This document shows, piece by piece, positions 7,223 through 16,044 of a DNA stretch of 47,162 nucleotides (position 1 is the stretch's first letter; every line of letters begins with the position of its first letter). The stretch spans positions 1-47,162 of the forward strand of contig JAIOWT010000001.1 in NCBI GenBank assembly GCA_021742025.1, given 5' to 3'. This stretch comes from Candidatus Nanopelagicales bacterium (lineage in GTDB: Bacteria; Actinomycetota; Actinomycetes; S36-B12; UBA5976). The translations under genes were made by a program, and so were the position numbers. Under the pieces are notes generated by a model. That model worked only from the letters and a program-made list of their open reading frames with translations. It was not told where the DNA came from and made no database searches.

Positions 7223-9958
7223 GTGACCACCACACCAGATCGGGATTCGCTGATTGCTGGCGGTCTACCTACCCAGTACGTAGATGTAAATCCTGAAGAA
7301 ACTCGGGAATGGATCGAGTCACTAGATGCCTTAATCGCAACGCATGGCGAACAGCGTGCGAGACACATTATGTTGTCACTTTTGCGCCACTCGTCTGAGA
7401 AAAATGTTGGCGTTCCAAGTCTTCGTAGCACTGACTACATAAACACGATTTCTCCAGACCGTGAACCAGATTTTCCTGGTGACGAAACTATTGAACGACG
7501 CATCCGCGCATACATCCGATGGAACGCTGCAATGTTGGTGCATCGCGCACAGCGTCCAGGTATTGGCGTTGGTGGACACATCTCTACCTACGCATCAAGT
7601 GCGTCACTTTATGAAGTTGGTTTCAATCACTTCTTCCGCGGCCCAGAACATGAAGGCGGCGGCGATCAAGTTTTCTTCCAAGGCCACGCATCCCCTGGCA
7701 TGTATGCCCGTGCTTTTCTTGAAGGTCGCCTAAGCACCGATCGCCTTGATGGCTTCCGTCAAGAACTATCTGCCGCGCCAAATGGTTTACCAAGTTACCC
7801 ACATCCACGTTTGATGCCAGATTTCTGGCAGTTCCCTACTGTGTCAATGGGTCTTGGACCAATGAACGCGATTTACCAAGCACGCTTCAATAGGTACTTG
7901 CACCACCGCGGAATCAAGGACACTTCCCAACAGCGGGTGTGGGCGTTCTTGGGCGATGGCGAAATGGATGAGCCAGAATCATTAGGTGCCATCGGTATCG
8001 CAGCTCGCGAAGAGCTCGACAACTTAACTTTTGTAATCAATTGCAACTTGCAGCGCCTTGATGGACCTGTTCGCGGTAACGGAAAAATCATTCAAGAACT
8101 TGAATCACACTTCCGCGGCGCTGGCTGGAATGTCATCAAGGTTGTTTGGGGTCGCGAGTGGGATGAATTGCTCGCCATCGACAACGAAGGTGCTCTCGTT
8201 AACTTAATGAACCGCACACCAGATGGTGACTTCCAGACTTACAAGACTGAAAATGGTGGCTTTGTTCGCGATAACTTCTTTGGTCGCGATCCTCGCACTA
8301 AATCTATGGTTGAAGGCTGGTCAGACGAACAGGTCTGGAATCTAAAGCGTGGTGGCCATGACTACAAAAAGATGTATGCCGCGTACGCAGCAGCTGAAGC
8401 GCACACTGGTCAGCCAACAGTGATTTTGGCAAAGACCATCAAGGGTTGGACTTTAGGTTCACACTTCGAAGGCCGCAACGCCACGCACCAGATGAAGAAA
8501 CTGACTCATGAAGACTTAGCGGTTTTCCGTGATCGTTTGCAGATTCCAATCTCGGACGCAGACCTTGATGACAAATTGCCGCCCTATTACCACCCAGGTG
8601 ACAACCACGAGCACATCGAATACTTGCATGAACGTCGCAGGGCACTCGGTGGCTATGTTCCGTCTCGTCGAACCACAACTAAAGCGCTGACTCTTCCAGG
8701 TATTGAAACCTATAAAGATATGAGTGCTGGCTCTGGTAATCAACCGGTAGCGACCACGATGGCATTTGTGCGACTGCTGCGCGAATTAGTTCGTGATGAA
8801 AACATCGGTAAGCGAATCGTTCCGATTATTCCTGATGAAGCCCGCACTTTCGGCATGGACAGCTTCTTCCCTACTTTGAAGATCTACTCACCGCATGGTC
8901 AGCAATACATGTCAGTTGACCGAGACTTGATGCTTTCTTACAAAGAATCTGAAATCGGTCAGATTCTGCACGAAGGTATTAATGAAGCCGGATCAGTTGC
9001 TTCTTGGACCGCGGTTGCAACTTCCTATGCAACTCATAACGAACCAATGATTCCGATCTACATCTTCTATTCAATGTTTGGTTTCCAGCGCACAGGTGAT
9101 TCATTCTGGTTAGCTGGAGATCAAATGGCTCGCGGCTTTGTATTAGGCGCAACTGCTGGCCGTACGACACTTAACGGCGAAGGTCTGCAGCACGAAGATG
9201 GTCACTCACATCTGCTTGCGGCGACTAACCCAGCAGTAGTTAGTTACGACCCCGCATATGGATTTGAGATCGGTCACATTGTTCGTGATGGGCTGCGCCG
9301 GATGTATGGCGAAAACCCTGAAAACATTTATTACTACCTAACTGTTTACAACGAGCCTTACGTACAACCAGTAGAGCCTGCCGGCGTTGATACTGACGGC
9401 ATTCTGCGAGGAATGTATTTACTTGCTACTGATGCAGATGCCAAGGGGCCGCGTACCCAACTTCTTGCCTCCGGTGTTTCAGTTCCGTGGGCATTGGAAG
9501 CGCAGAAACTCCTTCGCGAAGACTGGGGCGTCAGTGCTGACGTTTGGTCTGTAACTTCCTGGAATGAATTGCGTCGCGATGGTCTTGAAACAGATCGCCA
9601 TAATTTCCTAAATCCATCTGATTCACCACAGGTCAGTTGGGTCACTGAGAAACTAACCGGTACTGAAGGTCCAGTAGTTGCAGTTTCGGATTTCATGCGC
9701 GCCGTTCAGGATCAGATTCGCGACTGGGTGCCAAATGATTTTGTTTCACTTGGCACTGATGGCTGGGGTATGTCAGATACTCGCGGCGCACTTCGTCGCC
9801 ACTTCTTAGTTGATGCCCAAAGCATTACCGTTCAAGCCTTGGCAATGTTGGCAAAGCGTGGCGAGATCTCATCAAAGAAGGTGCAGAAAGCCATAGACAT
9901 GTACGACTTAAGTAACCCAAAAGCTGCTTCTGCCGGAAACACTGAAGGTGGTGGCTGA
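7223..9958 (+). CDS. aceE: Pyruvate dehydrogenase E1 component, homodimeric type
   Basis: 911 residues. It decarboxylates pyruvate with thiamine diphosphate and passes the acetyl group to the lipoyl domain of E2, supplying acetyl-CoA for the fatty-acid operon that follows. The single-chain AceE type is clear from length and from [20 protein letters not shown], and the ThDP/Mg motif [10 protein letters not shown]...[15 protein letters not shown] (about residues 245-290). The transketolase-like central domain has [19 protein letters not shown]. Translation starts at GTG; an in-frame stop three codons upstream excludes a longer start. Its TGA overlaps the next gene's ATG (TGATG). Confidence 0.96.
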   Translation: MTTTPDRDSLIAGGLPTQYVDVNPEETREWIESLDALIATHGEQRARHIMLSLLRHSSEKNVGVPSLRSTDYINTISPDREPDFPGDETIERRIRAYIRWNAAMLVHRAQRPGIGVGGHISTYASSASLYEVGFNHFFRGPEHEGGGDQVFFQGHASPGMYARAFLEGRLSTDRLDGFRQELSAAPNGLPSYPHPRLMPDFWQFPTVSMGLGPMNAIYQARFNRYLHHRGIKDTSQQRVWAFLGDGEMDEPESLGAIGIAAREELDNLTFVINCNLQRLDGPVRGNGKIIQELESHFRGAGWNVIKVVWGREWDELLAIDNEGALVNLMNRTPDGDFQTYKTENGGFVRDNFFGRDPRTKSMVEGWSDEQVWNLKRGGHDYKKMYAAYAAAEAHTGQPTVILAKTIKGWTLGSHFEGRNATHQMKKLTHEDLAVFRDRLQIPISDADLDDKLPPYYHPGDNHEHIEYLHERRRALGGYVPSRRTTTKALTLPGIETYKDMSAGSGNQPVATTMAFVRLLRELVRDENIGKRIVPIIPDEARTFGMDSFFPTLKIYSPHGQQYMSVDRDLMLSYKESEIGQILHEGINEAGSVASWTAVATSYATHNEPMIPIYIFYSMFGFQRTGDSFWLAGDQMARGFVLGATAGRTTLNGEGLQHEDGHSHLLAATNPAVVSYDPAYGFEIGHIVRDGLRRMYGENPENIYYYLTVYNEPYVQPVEPAGVDTDGILRGMYLLATDADAKGPRTQLLASGVSVPWALEAQKLLREDWGVSADVWSVTSWNELRRDGLETDRHNFLNPSDSPQVSWVTEKLTGTEGPVVAVSDFMRAVQDQIRDWVPNDFVSLGTDGWGMSDTRGALRRHFLVDAQSITVQALAMLAKRGEISSKKVQKAIDMYDLSNPKAASAGNTEGGG

Positions 9959-10881
9959 TGCGCGTAGCGCTTGGCAAAACTGACTTACAAGTTCACTCAC
10001 TTTGTTTAGGTGGAAATGTATTTGGTTGGAGTGCTTCAGCTGAACAGTCCTATGAAGTGTTAACCGCATATGAATCTGCAGGTGGAAACTTCATTGACAC
10101 CGCAGACATGTATTCGCGTTGGCATACCGGAAACGTTGGTGGCGAAAGCGAAGCCATCATCGGTGATTGGATGAAAGCTCGCGGCAATCGTAGTGAGATG
10201 GTGATTGCAACTAAAGTTGCCAAACTTGCTACCAGGCCGGGTCTGAGCGCAGCAAACATTGCTGCTGCAGCCGAGGATTCGCTGCGTCGCCTTGGCACTG
10301 ATTACATCGACATCTATTACGCACATCATGATGATGACAAGACACCACTTGAAGAATCCTTGACTGCATTTAATGAATTAGTTAAGGCCGGCAAAGTTCG
10401 CTACTTGGCTGCATCGAATTATTCTGCGGCCAGACTTGAGGAAGCCCTCAAGATTTCCCGGGAACTTGGAATGAGTGAATACCTTTTACTTCAGCCGAAT
10501 TACAACGCAATAGTTCGCGATGAGTACGAAGGCGACTTGATGGCCGTTGCAGTAAAGGAAGACATCCCTGTGCTTCCCTACTTCTCGCTTGCGGCCGGGT
10601 TTTTGACAGGTAAGTACCAACCTGGTGTTGAGGTCGACAGTGTTCGAGCTGGAGATATGCCTGATTACAAGAATGATCGGGGCTGGGCAATCCTCAATGC
10701 GCTAACTGAAATTGCGCAGCAAGAAAACACTTCAATTGCCGCTGTTGCATTGGGTTGGTTGCGGGCGCAGCCTGGTGTGGTTACTCCGATCGCTAGTGCG
10801 CGAACCCCAGAACAGCTTGCCGAGATCTTGCCGATAGTTGAACTTTCTGCCGAGCAAGTTGCCAAAGTCAACGCACTCTAA
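9958..10881 (+). CDS. Aldo/keto reductase
   Basis: 307 residues, an NAD(P)H-dependent oxidoreductase with a TIM-barrel. The AKR catalytic tetrad is recognisable: Asp and Tyr in FIDTADMY (about 46-53), Lys in IATKVAK (about 83) and His in YYAHHDDD (about 122). The C-terminal cofactor-binding part has TPIASARTPEQL. The substrate is unknown. The ATG overlaps the aceE stop by one base, so it is translationally coupled to pyruvate dehydrogenase. That neighbour is not part of the standard actinobacterial locus and may have been inserted into it. Confidence 0.88.
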   Translation: MRVALGKTDLQVHSLCLGGNVFGWSASAEQSYEVLTAYESAGGNFIDTADMYSRWHTGNVGGESEAIIGDWMKARGNRSEMVIATKVAKLATRPGLSAANIAAAAEDSLRRLGTDYIDIYYAHHDDDKTPLEESLTAFNELVKAGKVRYLAASNYSAARLEEALKISRELGMSEYLLLQPNYNAIVRDEYEGDLMAVAVKEDIPVLPYFSLAAGFLTGKYQPGVEVDSVRAGDMPDYKNDRGWAILNALTEIAQQENTSIAAVALGWLRAQPGVVTPIASARTPEQLAEILPIVELSAEQVAKVNAL

Positions 10882-10931
10882 TTACTAACCAAAGAGCCGT
10901 CCCTTTAGGCGGTACTGGCACACTTAGACTC

Positions 10932-12140
10932 ATGCCACGTTCTATCCGCTCAACTGAGTCAACACCAGAACGAATCGCTGCTGAGCACGCCGTATTAGCC
11001 AGGCGAGTCCAACGCATGACTGGCGAACTAACTACCGCAGCAACAACCCGCATGGAAGACACCTTGTCTTGGTTTGCAGCCCTGCCTGCAAATGAACGAG
11101 CATCGGTTAGCTTGGTTGCCCAAAGTGGAATTACAAACTTTGTCGAATGGTTTTCCGCAGGCCTTGAATCCAAAGACCATGTTGGCGATATCTTCTCGAG
11201 CGCTCCCCGCGAACTTGCTCGCGCGCTAACTTTGCAGCAAACCGTTGAACTAGTTCGAACTTCGATGGCAGTGGTCGAAGAAATGGTTGAACAGATCGCT
11301 GGCACTAACGAGTACCGTCAGTCCTACTTACGCGAATCACTGCTTCGTTATTCGAGTGAGATTGCATTTGCTGCTGCTGAGTTTTATGCCCGGGCCGCAG
11401 AAAATCGCGGCGCTTGGGACGCGCGTCTGCAAGACCTAGTTCTCGATGCAATATTGGCCGGCAGCTCTGATGATGCACTGATTGCCAGAGCCGCAGCAGC
11501 TGGTTGGGACGTCAACAAACATGTGCTGGCAATCGTTGGTCCGGTTCCTTCGAATCAAATTGCAATCGAAGTTCACATGGAGCAAATCCGGCGAACTGCA
11601 AAGTCAGCAAAGCTAGATGTGATGGTCGGAATTCATAACGACCGAATGATCACGATTATTGGTGGCGTTTCCGAATCTGATAATCCAGAAGTTGTTGCTA
11701 AGCCATTCGTTGGTCACTTTGGTCCGGGCACAGTGGTTACTGGACCAGTGGTTTCAACTTTGCAAGAAGCTCACAGTTCTGCCCTTGCTGCCCTGTCTGG
11801 ATACCGAGCTTTGAGTTATGTTTCGCAAGCACCCCGCCTAGTTGACTCCGAAGACATGATCGCATCGCGCGTAATTGCGGGTGACTCTGCTGCAATTGAT
11901 CCAGTCGTTGCTAAATTACGACAAGACTTAAGTAGCGATGTTCGCCAAACTCTGGCTTGCTACCTGGAAGTTTCCCCAACAATCGAAGGCTGTGCTCGAA
12001 CTTTGTTTGTGCATGTGAACACCGTTAGGTACCGCCTGCGCCGGGTTCTGGAAGCCACTGGTTTAGACCCATTTGAGCCCTCCGATGCGCTAACTCTGCG
12101 AATCGCGCTAATGATTGAGCGAAATAGCCCTGAATTGTAG
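10932..12140 (+). CDS. fasR: PucR-type transcriptional regulator of fatty-acid synthesis (FasR-like)
   Basis: 402 residues. The C-terminal PucR-type helix-turn-helix is plain (about residues 350-385: TIEGCARTLFVHVNTVRYRL). The middle region resembles the GGDEF-like/regulatory part of this family. Located immediately upstream of fabD, it corresponds to Rv2242 of M. tuberculosis and to FasR of Streptomyces coelicolor, an activator of fabD-fabH-acpP-fabF. A promoter-like TAGACT lies directly before the ATG, suggesting a leaderless or nearly leaderless transcript. A perfect palindrome spans its stop codon, ahead of fabD. Confidence 0.88.
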   Translation: MPRSIRSTESTPERIAAEHAVLARRVQRMTGELTTAATTRMEDTLSWFAALPANERASVSLVAQSGITNFVEWFSAGLESKDHVGDIFSSAPRELARALTLQQTVELVRTSMAVVEEMVEQIAGTNEYRQSYLRESLLRYSSEIAFAAAEFYARAAENRGAWDARLQDLVLDAILAGSSDDALIARAAAAGWDVNKHVLAIVGPVPSNQIAIEVHMEQIRRTAKSAKLDVMVGIHNDRMITIIGGVSESDNPEVVAKPFVGHFGPGTVVTGPVVSTLQEAHSSALAALSGYRALSYVSQAPRLVDSEDMIASRVIAGDSAAIDPVVAKLRQDLSSDVRQTLACYLEVSPTIEGCARTLFVHVNTVRYRLRRVLEATGLDPFEPSDALTLRIALMIERNSPEL

Positions 12141-12151
12141 GTTACCTACAA
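12135..12151. promoter_or_regulatory. Perfect 17-base palindrome upstream of fabD, candidate regulator site
   Basis: TTGTAGGT-T-ACCTACAA is a perfect inverted repeat with 8-base arms. It overlaps the fasR stop codon and lies about 10 bases before a -10-like TAGAAT (about 12161-12166) ahead of fabD. Position and symmetry suit an operator for the FasR-like protein. A small terminator is less likely because As, not Ts, follow on the coding strand. Confidence 0.5.
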
Positions 12152-12218
12152 AAAATAGCCCTAGAATTTAGTGGATCGTCATCAGATTTAGCGGTTGCCT
12201 ATACGAGAGACTATACAA

Positions 12219-13403
12219 GTGCTTGCAGTAGTTGCCCCAGGTCAAGGTTCCCAAGTCCCCGGCTTTTTAACCCCTTGGTTAGAGCTACCTAATTTCCAAG
12301 ATCGCATGAAGTGGTTGGGTACCGTTGCTGGCATTGATCTCATTGCCCATGGCACCACAAGTGATGAAGACACTATTCGAGATACCGCAGTAGCCCAGCC
12401 TTTAATCGTTAGTGCTGGCATGGTTTCGCTCTTAAGTCTGTTCCCACATCCTGGCGAGGCCTACGCAAAAGTTGGAATTGGTGCTGGCCACAGTGTTGGT
12501 GAAATTACAGCAGCGGCTGCAGCAAATGTGATTTCTGCCGAACAAGCCATGGTTTTAGTTCGCGAACGTGGCAACGCAATGGCTGCTGCTTCCGCTGTAA
12601 CCCCAACTGGAATGTCTGCAGTACTTGGTGGCGACCGCGACGAAGTAATTGCAAAGCTTGCTCAGCATGGCCTCACGGCTGCTAATGAAAATGGTGCTGG
12701 ACAAATCGTTGCTGCCGGCACACTTGAACAACTTGCTGCCCTTGAGGCTGATCCCCCAACTGGTGCGCGGGTTCGTCCGCTTTCTGTTGCTGGCGCTTTT
12801 CATACCAAGCACATGGCTCCGGCGGTTGGAATCTTGGCTCAACATGCAAAGGCAATCTCGACTCACGATGCACGTAGTCGAATCCTTTCAAATGCAGATG
12901 GCACGGTTGTCCAAGATGGTCGCGAAGTTCTAAAGCGTTTGGTTACCCAAGTCAGCAATCCAGTGCGCTGGGATCTATGTATGCAAACCATGCTTGATTT
13001 AGGTGTTACTGGATTAATTGAACTTCCACCGGCCGGAACTCTTGTTGGTCTTGCTAAGCGCGCGATGCCAGGCGTTGAATGTGTTTCACTTAAAACTCCA
13101 GATGACATGCCAGCAGCTCTTGATTTGATTGCACGTCATGGAACTGAGACTGCAGTAACGGATTCTCCAACATGGAGATTAGTGGTTGCGCCGTTTAAAG
13201 GCACTATCGAATTTAACGTCAGCGAAGAACCGGGCACCGTTCTAGATGGCAAGACCAAAGTTGCAACTATTCGCACCTTGCGCGATGAATACCAAGTCGA
13301 AGCCCCACACGGTGGAACCATTGTTGAATGGCTAGTTACTGATGGTGATCCAGTAAATCCTGGTCAGCCATTGCTTCGCCTGCATCCAAAGGCTGGTTCA
13401 TGA
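12219..13403 (+). CDS. fabD: Malonyl-CoA:ACP malonyltransferase with C-terminal pseudo-biotinyl domain
   Basis: 394 residues from GTG 12219, chosen because it yields the family N-terminus MLAVVAPGQGSQVPGFL and has GAGAG-type pairing upstream; a TTG at 12195 would add eight residues. Residues 1-300 are a malonyltransferase with the nucleophile Ser92 in GAGHSVGE and His195 in GAFHTKH. It moves malonyl from CoA to ACP. Residues about 317-390 form an extra domain resembling a biotinyl/lipoyl carrier (VATIRTLRDEYQVEAPHGG, then DGDPVNPGQPLLRLHP). Aligned with the biotinyl AMKM motif, the modified lysine corresponds to Arg355, so it should not be biotinylated. The stop overlaps fabH (ATGA). Confidence 0.92.
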   Translation: MLAVVAPGQGSQVPGFLTPWLELPNFQDRMKWLGTVAGIDLIAHGTTSDEDTIRDTAVAQPLIVSAGMVSLLSLFPHPGEAYAKVGIGAGHSVGEITAAAAANVISAEQAMVLVRERGNAMAAASAVTPTGMSAVLGGDRDEVIAKLAQHGLTAANENGAGQIVAAGTLEQLAALEADPPTGARVRPLSVAGAFHTKHMAPAVGILAQHAKAISTHDARSRILSNADGTVVQDGREVLKRLVTQVSNPVRWDLCMQTMLDLGVTGLIELPPAGTLVGLAKRAMPGVECVSLKTPDDMPAALDLIARHGTETAVTDSPTWRLVVAPFKGTIEFNVSEEPGTVLDGKTKVATIRTLRDEYQVEAPHGGTIVEWLVTDGDPVNPGQPLLRLHPKAGS

Positions 13404-14395
13404 TCACGTTAAATACTCCAGCCCCAACTGCGCACGCTGGAATTCTTGGACTTGGCACGTTTCGACCTGAACGAATTGTTACCAACGATGAGATCTGCTT
13501 GCGCATCGATTCAAATGATGAATGGATTCAGGAACGATCGGGCATCATTGAACGCCGGCATGCGGGACCTGACGAAACTGTTGTCTCGATGGCTACTGCT
13601 GCTGCCCGCAAAGCCATTACTGATGCAGGAATTACTGCTGAACAAATAGACCTTGTCATGGTTGCAACTGTGACTCATCGCTACCAAACTCCGTCGGCGG
13701 CAGTTGAAGTTGCCGCTGCAATTGGAGCAATCAATGCTGCGGCCACGGATACTTCGGCTGCCTGCGCTGGCTTCTGCTACGGGCTTGGCATTGCAGATGG
13801 CATGATTCGTTCTGGTTCTGCCAAATACATCCTTTTAATCGGCGCCGAGAAACTTTCCGAAATCGTGAACTTTGATGACCGTGGCACTGCGTTTTTGTTT
13901 GCTGATGGTGCCGGCGCAGTTGTCGTTGGTCCCACTGAAGCTCAAGGCATTGGCCCAACCGTTTGGGGAGCCGATGGCACACAACGCGATGCAATCATCA
14001 TGGATCCAGATATCTTTACTGCCGAACATTCTGGAACCCCATCAGTTTTGACTATGCAAGGCCAGCAGGTTTTCCGTTGGGCAGTTGGCCAAATGGGAGA
14101 TGTTTGTTCCGAGGCTATGGCTGCGGCCGGAGTCACTGCAGCTGACTTGGCTGCATTTGTACCCCACCAAGCAAACAACCGAATCACAGATGCTTTAGTG
14201 AAACAACTAGAACTTCCAGATCATGTTGTGATCGCGCGCGACATCGCGTACTCAGGTAACACATCCGCTGCTTCAGTTCCATTGGCTCTTGATCGACTTC
14301 GCGAAAATGGCGAAGTAAAAAGTGGCGACTTAGTTTTAATGGTTGGCTTTGGCGCCGGCCTGGTCCACGCTGCGCAAGTAGCACTTGTCCCATAA
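13400..14395 (+). CDS. fabH: 3-oxoacyl-ACP synthase III
   Basis: 331 residues. It starts fatty-acid chains by condensing an acyl-CoA with malonyl-ACP in the cytosol. The catalytic triad is complete: Cys122 in DTSAACAGFCYGL, His256 in VPHQANNRI and Asn287 in YSGNTSAAS. The ATG overlaps the fabD stop by 4 bases. Primer preference (acetyl or branched acyl-CoA) cannot be settled from sequence. Confidence 0.96.
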   Translation: MITLNTPAPTAHAGILGLGTFRPERIVTNDEICLRIDSNDEWIQERSGIIERRHAGPDETVVSMATAAARKAITDAGITAEQIDLVMVATVTHRYQTPSAAVEVAAAIGAINAAATDTSAACAGFCYGLGIADGMIRSGSAKYILLIGAEKLSEIVNFDDRGTAFLFADGAGAVVVGPTEAQGIGPTVWGADGTQRDAIIMDPDIFTAEHSGTPSVLTMQGQQVFRWAVGQMGDVCSEAMAAAGVTAADLAAFVPHQANNRITDALVKQLELPDHVVIARDIAYSGNTSAASVPLALDRLRENGEVKSGDLVLMVGFGAGLVHAAQVALVP

Positions 14396-14397
14396 GT

Positions 14398-14421
14398 TTC
14401 GAAAGTCGAAAGATTTTCGAA
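14398..14421 (+). promoter_or_regulatory. Inverted repeat in the fabH-acpP gap
   Basis: TTCGAAA (14398-14404) and TTTCGAA (14415-14421) form a 7-bp stem just after the fabH stop and about 45 bases before acpP. It may be a processing or stability element that lets acpP be made at a higher level than its neighbours. No U-tract follows, so it is not a strong terminator. Confidence 0.35.
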
Positions 14422-14466
14422 GTAAGACCCGCACACCGCGGTAAGTAATTACAAAAGGAGATAACT

Positions 14467-14706
14467 ATGTCCCAGGACATCCTCGCTGGATTAGCTGAAA
14501 TCGTAAATGAAGTAGCAGGCATCCCAGCTGAATCAGTACAGATGGAAAAGTCATTTGTTGATGACCTAGACGTTGACTCATTGTCAATGGTTGAAGTTGT
14601 AATGGCTTGCGAAGACAAGTTCGGCGTAACAATCCCAGACACCGAAGTTAAGAACCTAAATACCGTTGCTGATGCAGTGAACTACATCGCTGCTAACAAG
14701 GCATAA
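14467..14706 (+). CDS. acpP: Acyl carrier protein
   Basis: 79 residues, small and acidic. The phosphopantetheine site is Ser38 in DLDVDSLSMVEVV. It carries growing acyl chains as 4'-phosphopantetheine thioesters. A very strong Shine-Dalgarno sequence (AAAAGGAGATAACT before ATG) fits the high expression usual for ACP. Upstream and downstream hairpins flank the gene. Confidence 0.97.
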   Translation: MSQDILAGLAEIVNEVAGIPAESVQMEKSFVDDLDVDSLSMVEVVMACEDKFGVTIPDTEVKNLNTVADAVNYIAANKA

Positions 14707-14720
14707 CTAGTTTTGATGTC

Positions 14721-14746
14721 GGCGGGTGACTCATATGTTGCCCGCC
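14721..14746 (+). terminator. GC-rich hairpin between acpP and fabF, partial terminator or processing site
   Basis: GGCGGG (14721-14726) pairs with CCCGCC (14741-14746). It is followed by ACATAAAAACTT rather than a run of Ts, so complete termination is unlikely. It may protect the 3' end of an acpP-rich transcript while allowing read-through into fabF. Confidence 0.45.
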
Positions 14747-14808
14747 ACATAAAAACTTGAACCACCTCACTGAATCATTTACAAACTCAAATTGAAAGGT
14801 CGACAACA

Positions 14809-16044
14809 ATGAGCCGTACGGTTGTCGTTACAGGGCTTGGCGCCACCACCCCACTTGGTGGAGACGTTGCCTCAACATGGGATTCGCTGCTGGCAGCGCG
14901 TTCCGGAATACATTTACTAGAAGACTCGCGCTTTGCCGAATTACCAGTTCGCATTGCCGCCACTGCAAAAGTTGATCCAGAAAGCATCTTGGAGCCACAT
15001 GAGGTCCGCCGCATGGATCGTTCCCAGCAGCTTGCCTTGATTGCTGCTCGCGAGGCTTGGGCTGATGCTGGCGCGCCAGAAGTTGACCAAGCCCGATTAG
15101 GCGTTGCGGTTGGCTCCGGTGTTGGTGGCGCAATTTCACTTATGGAGCAATACGACGTGCTTCGTGAACGTGGTGCATCGCGCGTCTCACCAATGACTGT
15201 TCCAATGTTGATGCCAAACGGCCCAGCCGCTGTGATCGGTCTTGAAATTGGCGCTATGGCTGGCGTACATACCCCAGTTTCAGCATGTGCCTCCGGCGCA
15301 GAAGCAATCGGCTACGGCGCCGAAATGATTCGCACCGGACGCGCTGATGTTGTTGTTTGCGGTGGTACCGAAGGCTGTATTCACCCGCTAACCATTGCTG
15401 CGTTTGCAGCAATGCGCGCACTTTCTACTTTGCATGAAAATCCTGCTGGCGCTTCTCGCCCATTCGATCGCGATCGCGATGGTTTTGTTATGGCTGAAGG
15501 TGCAGCAATCATCGTTTTGGAATCTGAAGAATTTGCTAAAGCTCGCGGCGCAAAGATTTATGCAACTTACGGCGGTCAAGGTATTGCAGCCGATGCGCAC
15601 CACATCGCTCAGCCTGAACCAGAAGGCCGTGGCGTAATCCTTGCAATGAACCGCGCACTAGAGGATGCAGACCTTACGACCAAGGACATTTTCCACGTCA
15701 ATGCCCACGCAACTAGCACACCTGCGGGCGACGTGGCTGAAGCGAAAGCTATCCGTAAAGTTCTTGGTTCAGACACCGACCATGCACCTGTCACCGCAGT
15801 TAAAGGCGTGGCTGGTCACTTGTTAGGTGGAGCTGGATCACTGGCTGCAATCGCATCCATCTTGGCCATTAAGAATCGAATCGTGCCACCAGTTGGCAAC
15901 CTTGTTAACTTGGCTGACGGTGTTGATGTTGATGTTGTTATGAACGCACCTCGTGAACTTCCAGCAGGCGACATTGCTGCGTTAAGCAACTCGTTTGGCT
16001 TTGGTGGCCACGACATCGTTCTAGCTTTCCGGAACCATTCATGA
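14809..16044 (+). CDS. fabF: 3-oxoacyl-ACP synthase II
   Basis: 411 residues. It elongates acyl-ACP with malonyl-ACP. The KAS II triad is Cys160 (VSACASGAEAIGYG), His300 (NAHATSTPAGD) and His337 (KGVAGHLLGGAGS). AAAGG precedes the ATG. The stop overlaps accD (ATGA). Only one KAS II copy is present, unlike the mycobacterial kasA/kasB pair. Confidence 0.96.
   Translation: MSRTVVVTGLGATTPLGGDVASTWDSLLAARSGIHLLEDSRFAELPVRIAATAKVDPESILEPHEVRRMDRSQQLALIAAREAWADAGAPEVDQARLGVAVGSGVGGAISLMEQYDVLRERGASRVSPMTVPMLMPNGPAAVIGLEIGAMAGVHTPVSACASGAEAIGYGAEMIRTGRADVVVCGGTEGCIHPLTIAAFAAMRALSTLHENPAGASRPFDRDRDGFVMAEGAAIIVLESEEFAKARGAKIYATYGGQGIAADAHHIAQPEPEGRGVILAMNRALEDADLTTKDIFHVNAHATSTPAGDVAEAKAIRKVLGSDTDHAPVTAVKGVAGHLLGGAGSLAAIASILAIKNRIVPPVGNLVNLADGVDVDVVMNAPRELPAGDIAALSNSFGFGGHDIVLAFRNHS

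Noticed and set aside
7105..7431. A 108-codon minus-strand frame overlapping the start of aceE.
   Set aside because: Most of it is antisense to the well-conserved aceE N-terminus and I see no ribosome-binding site; only its last 40 codons are kept as a low-interest observation.
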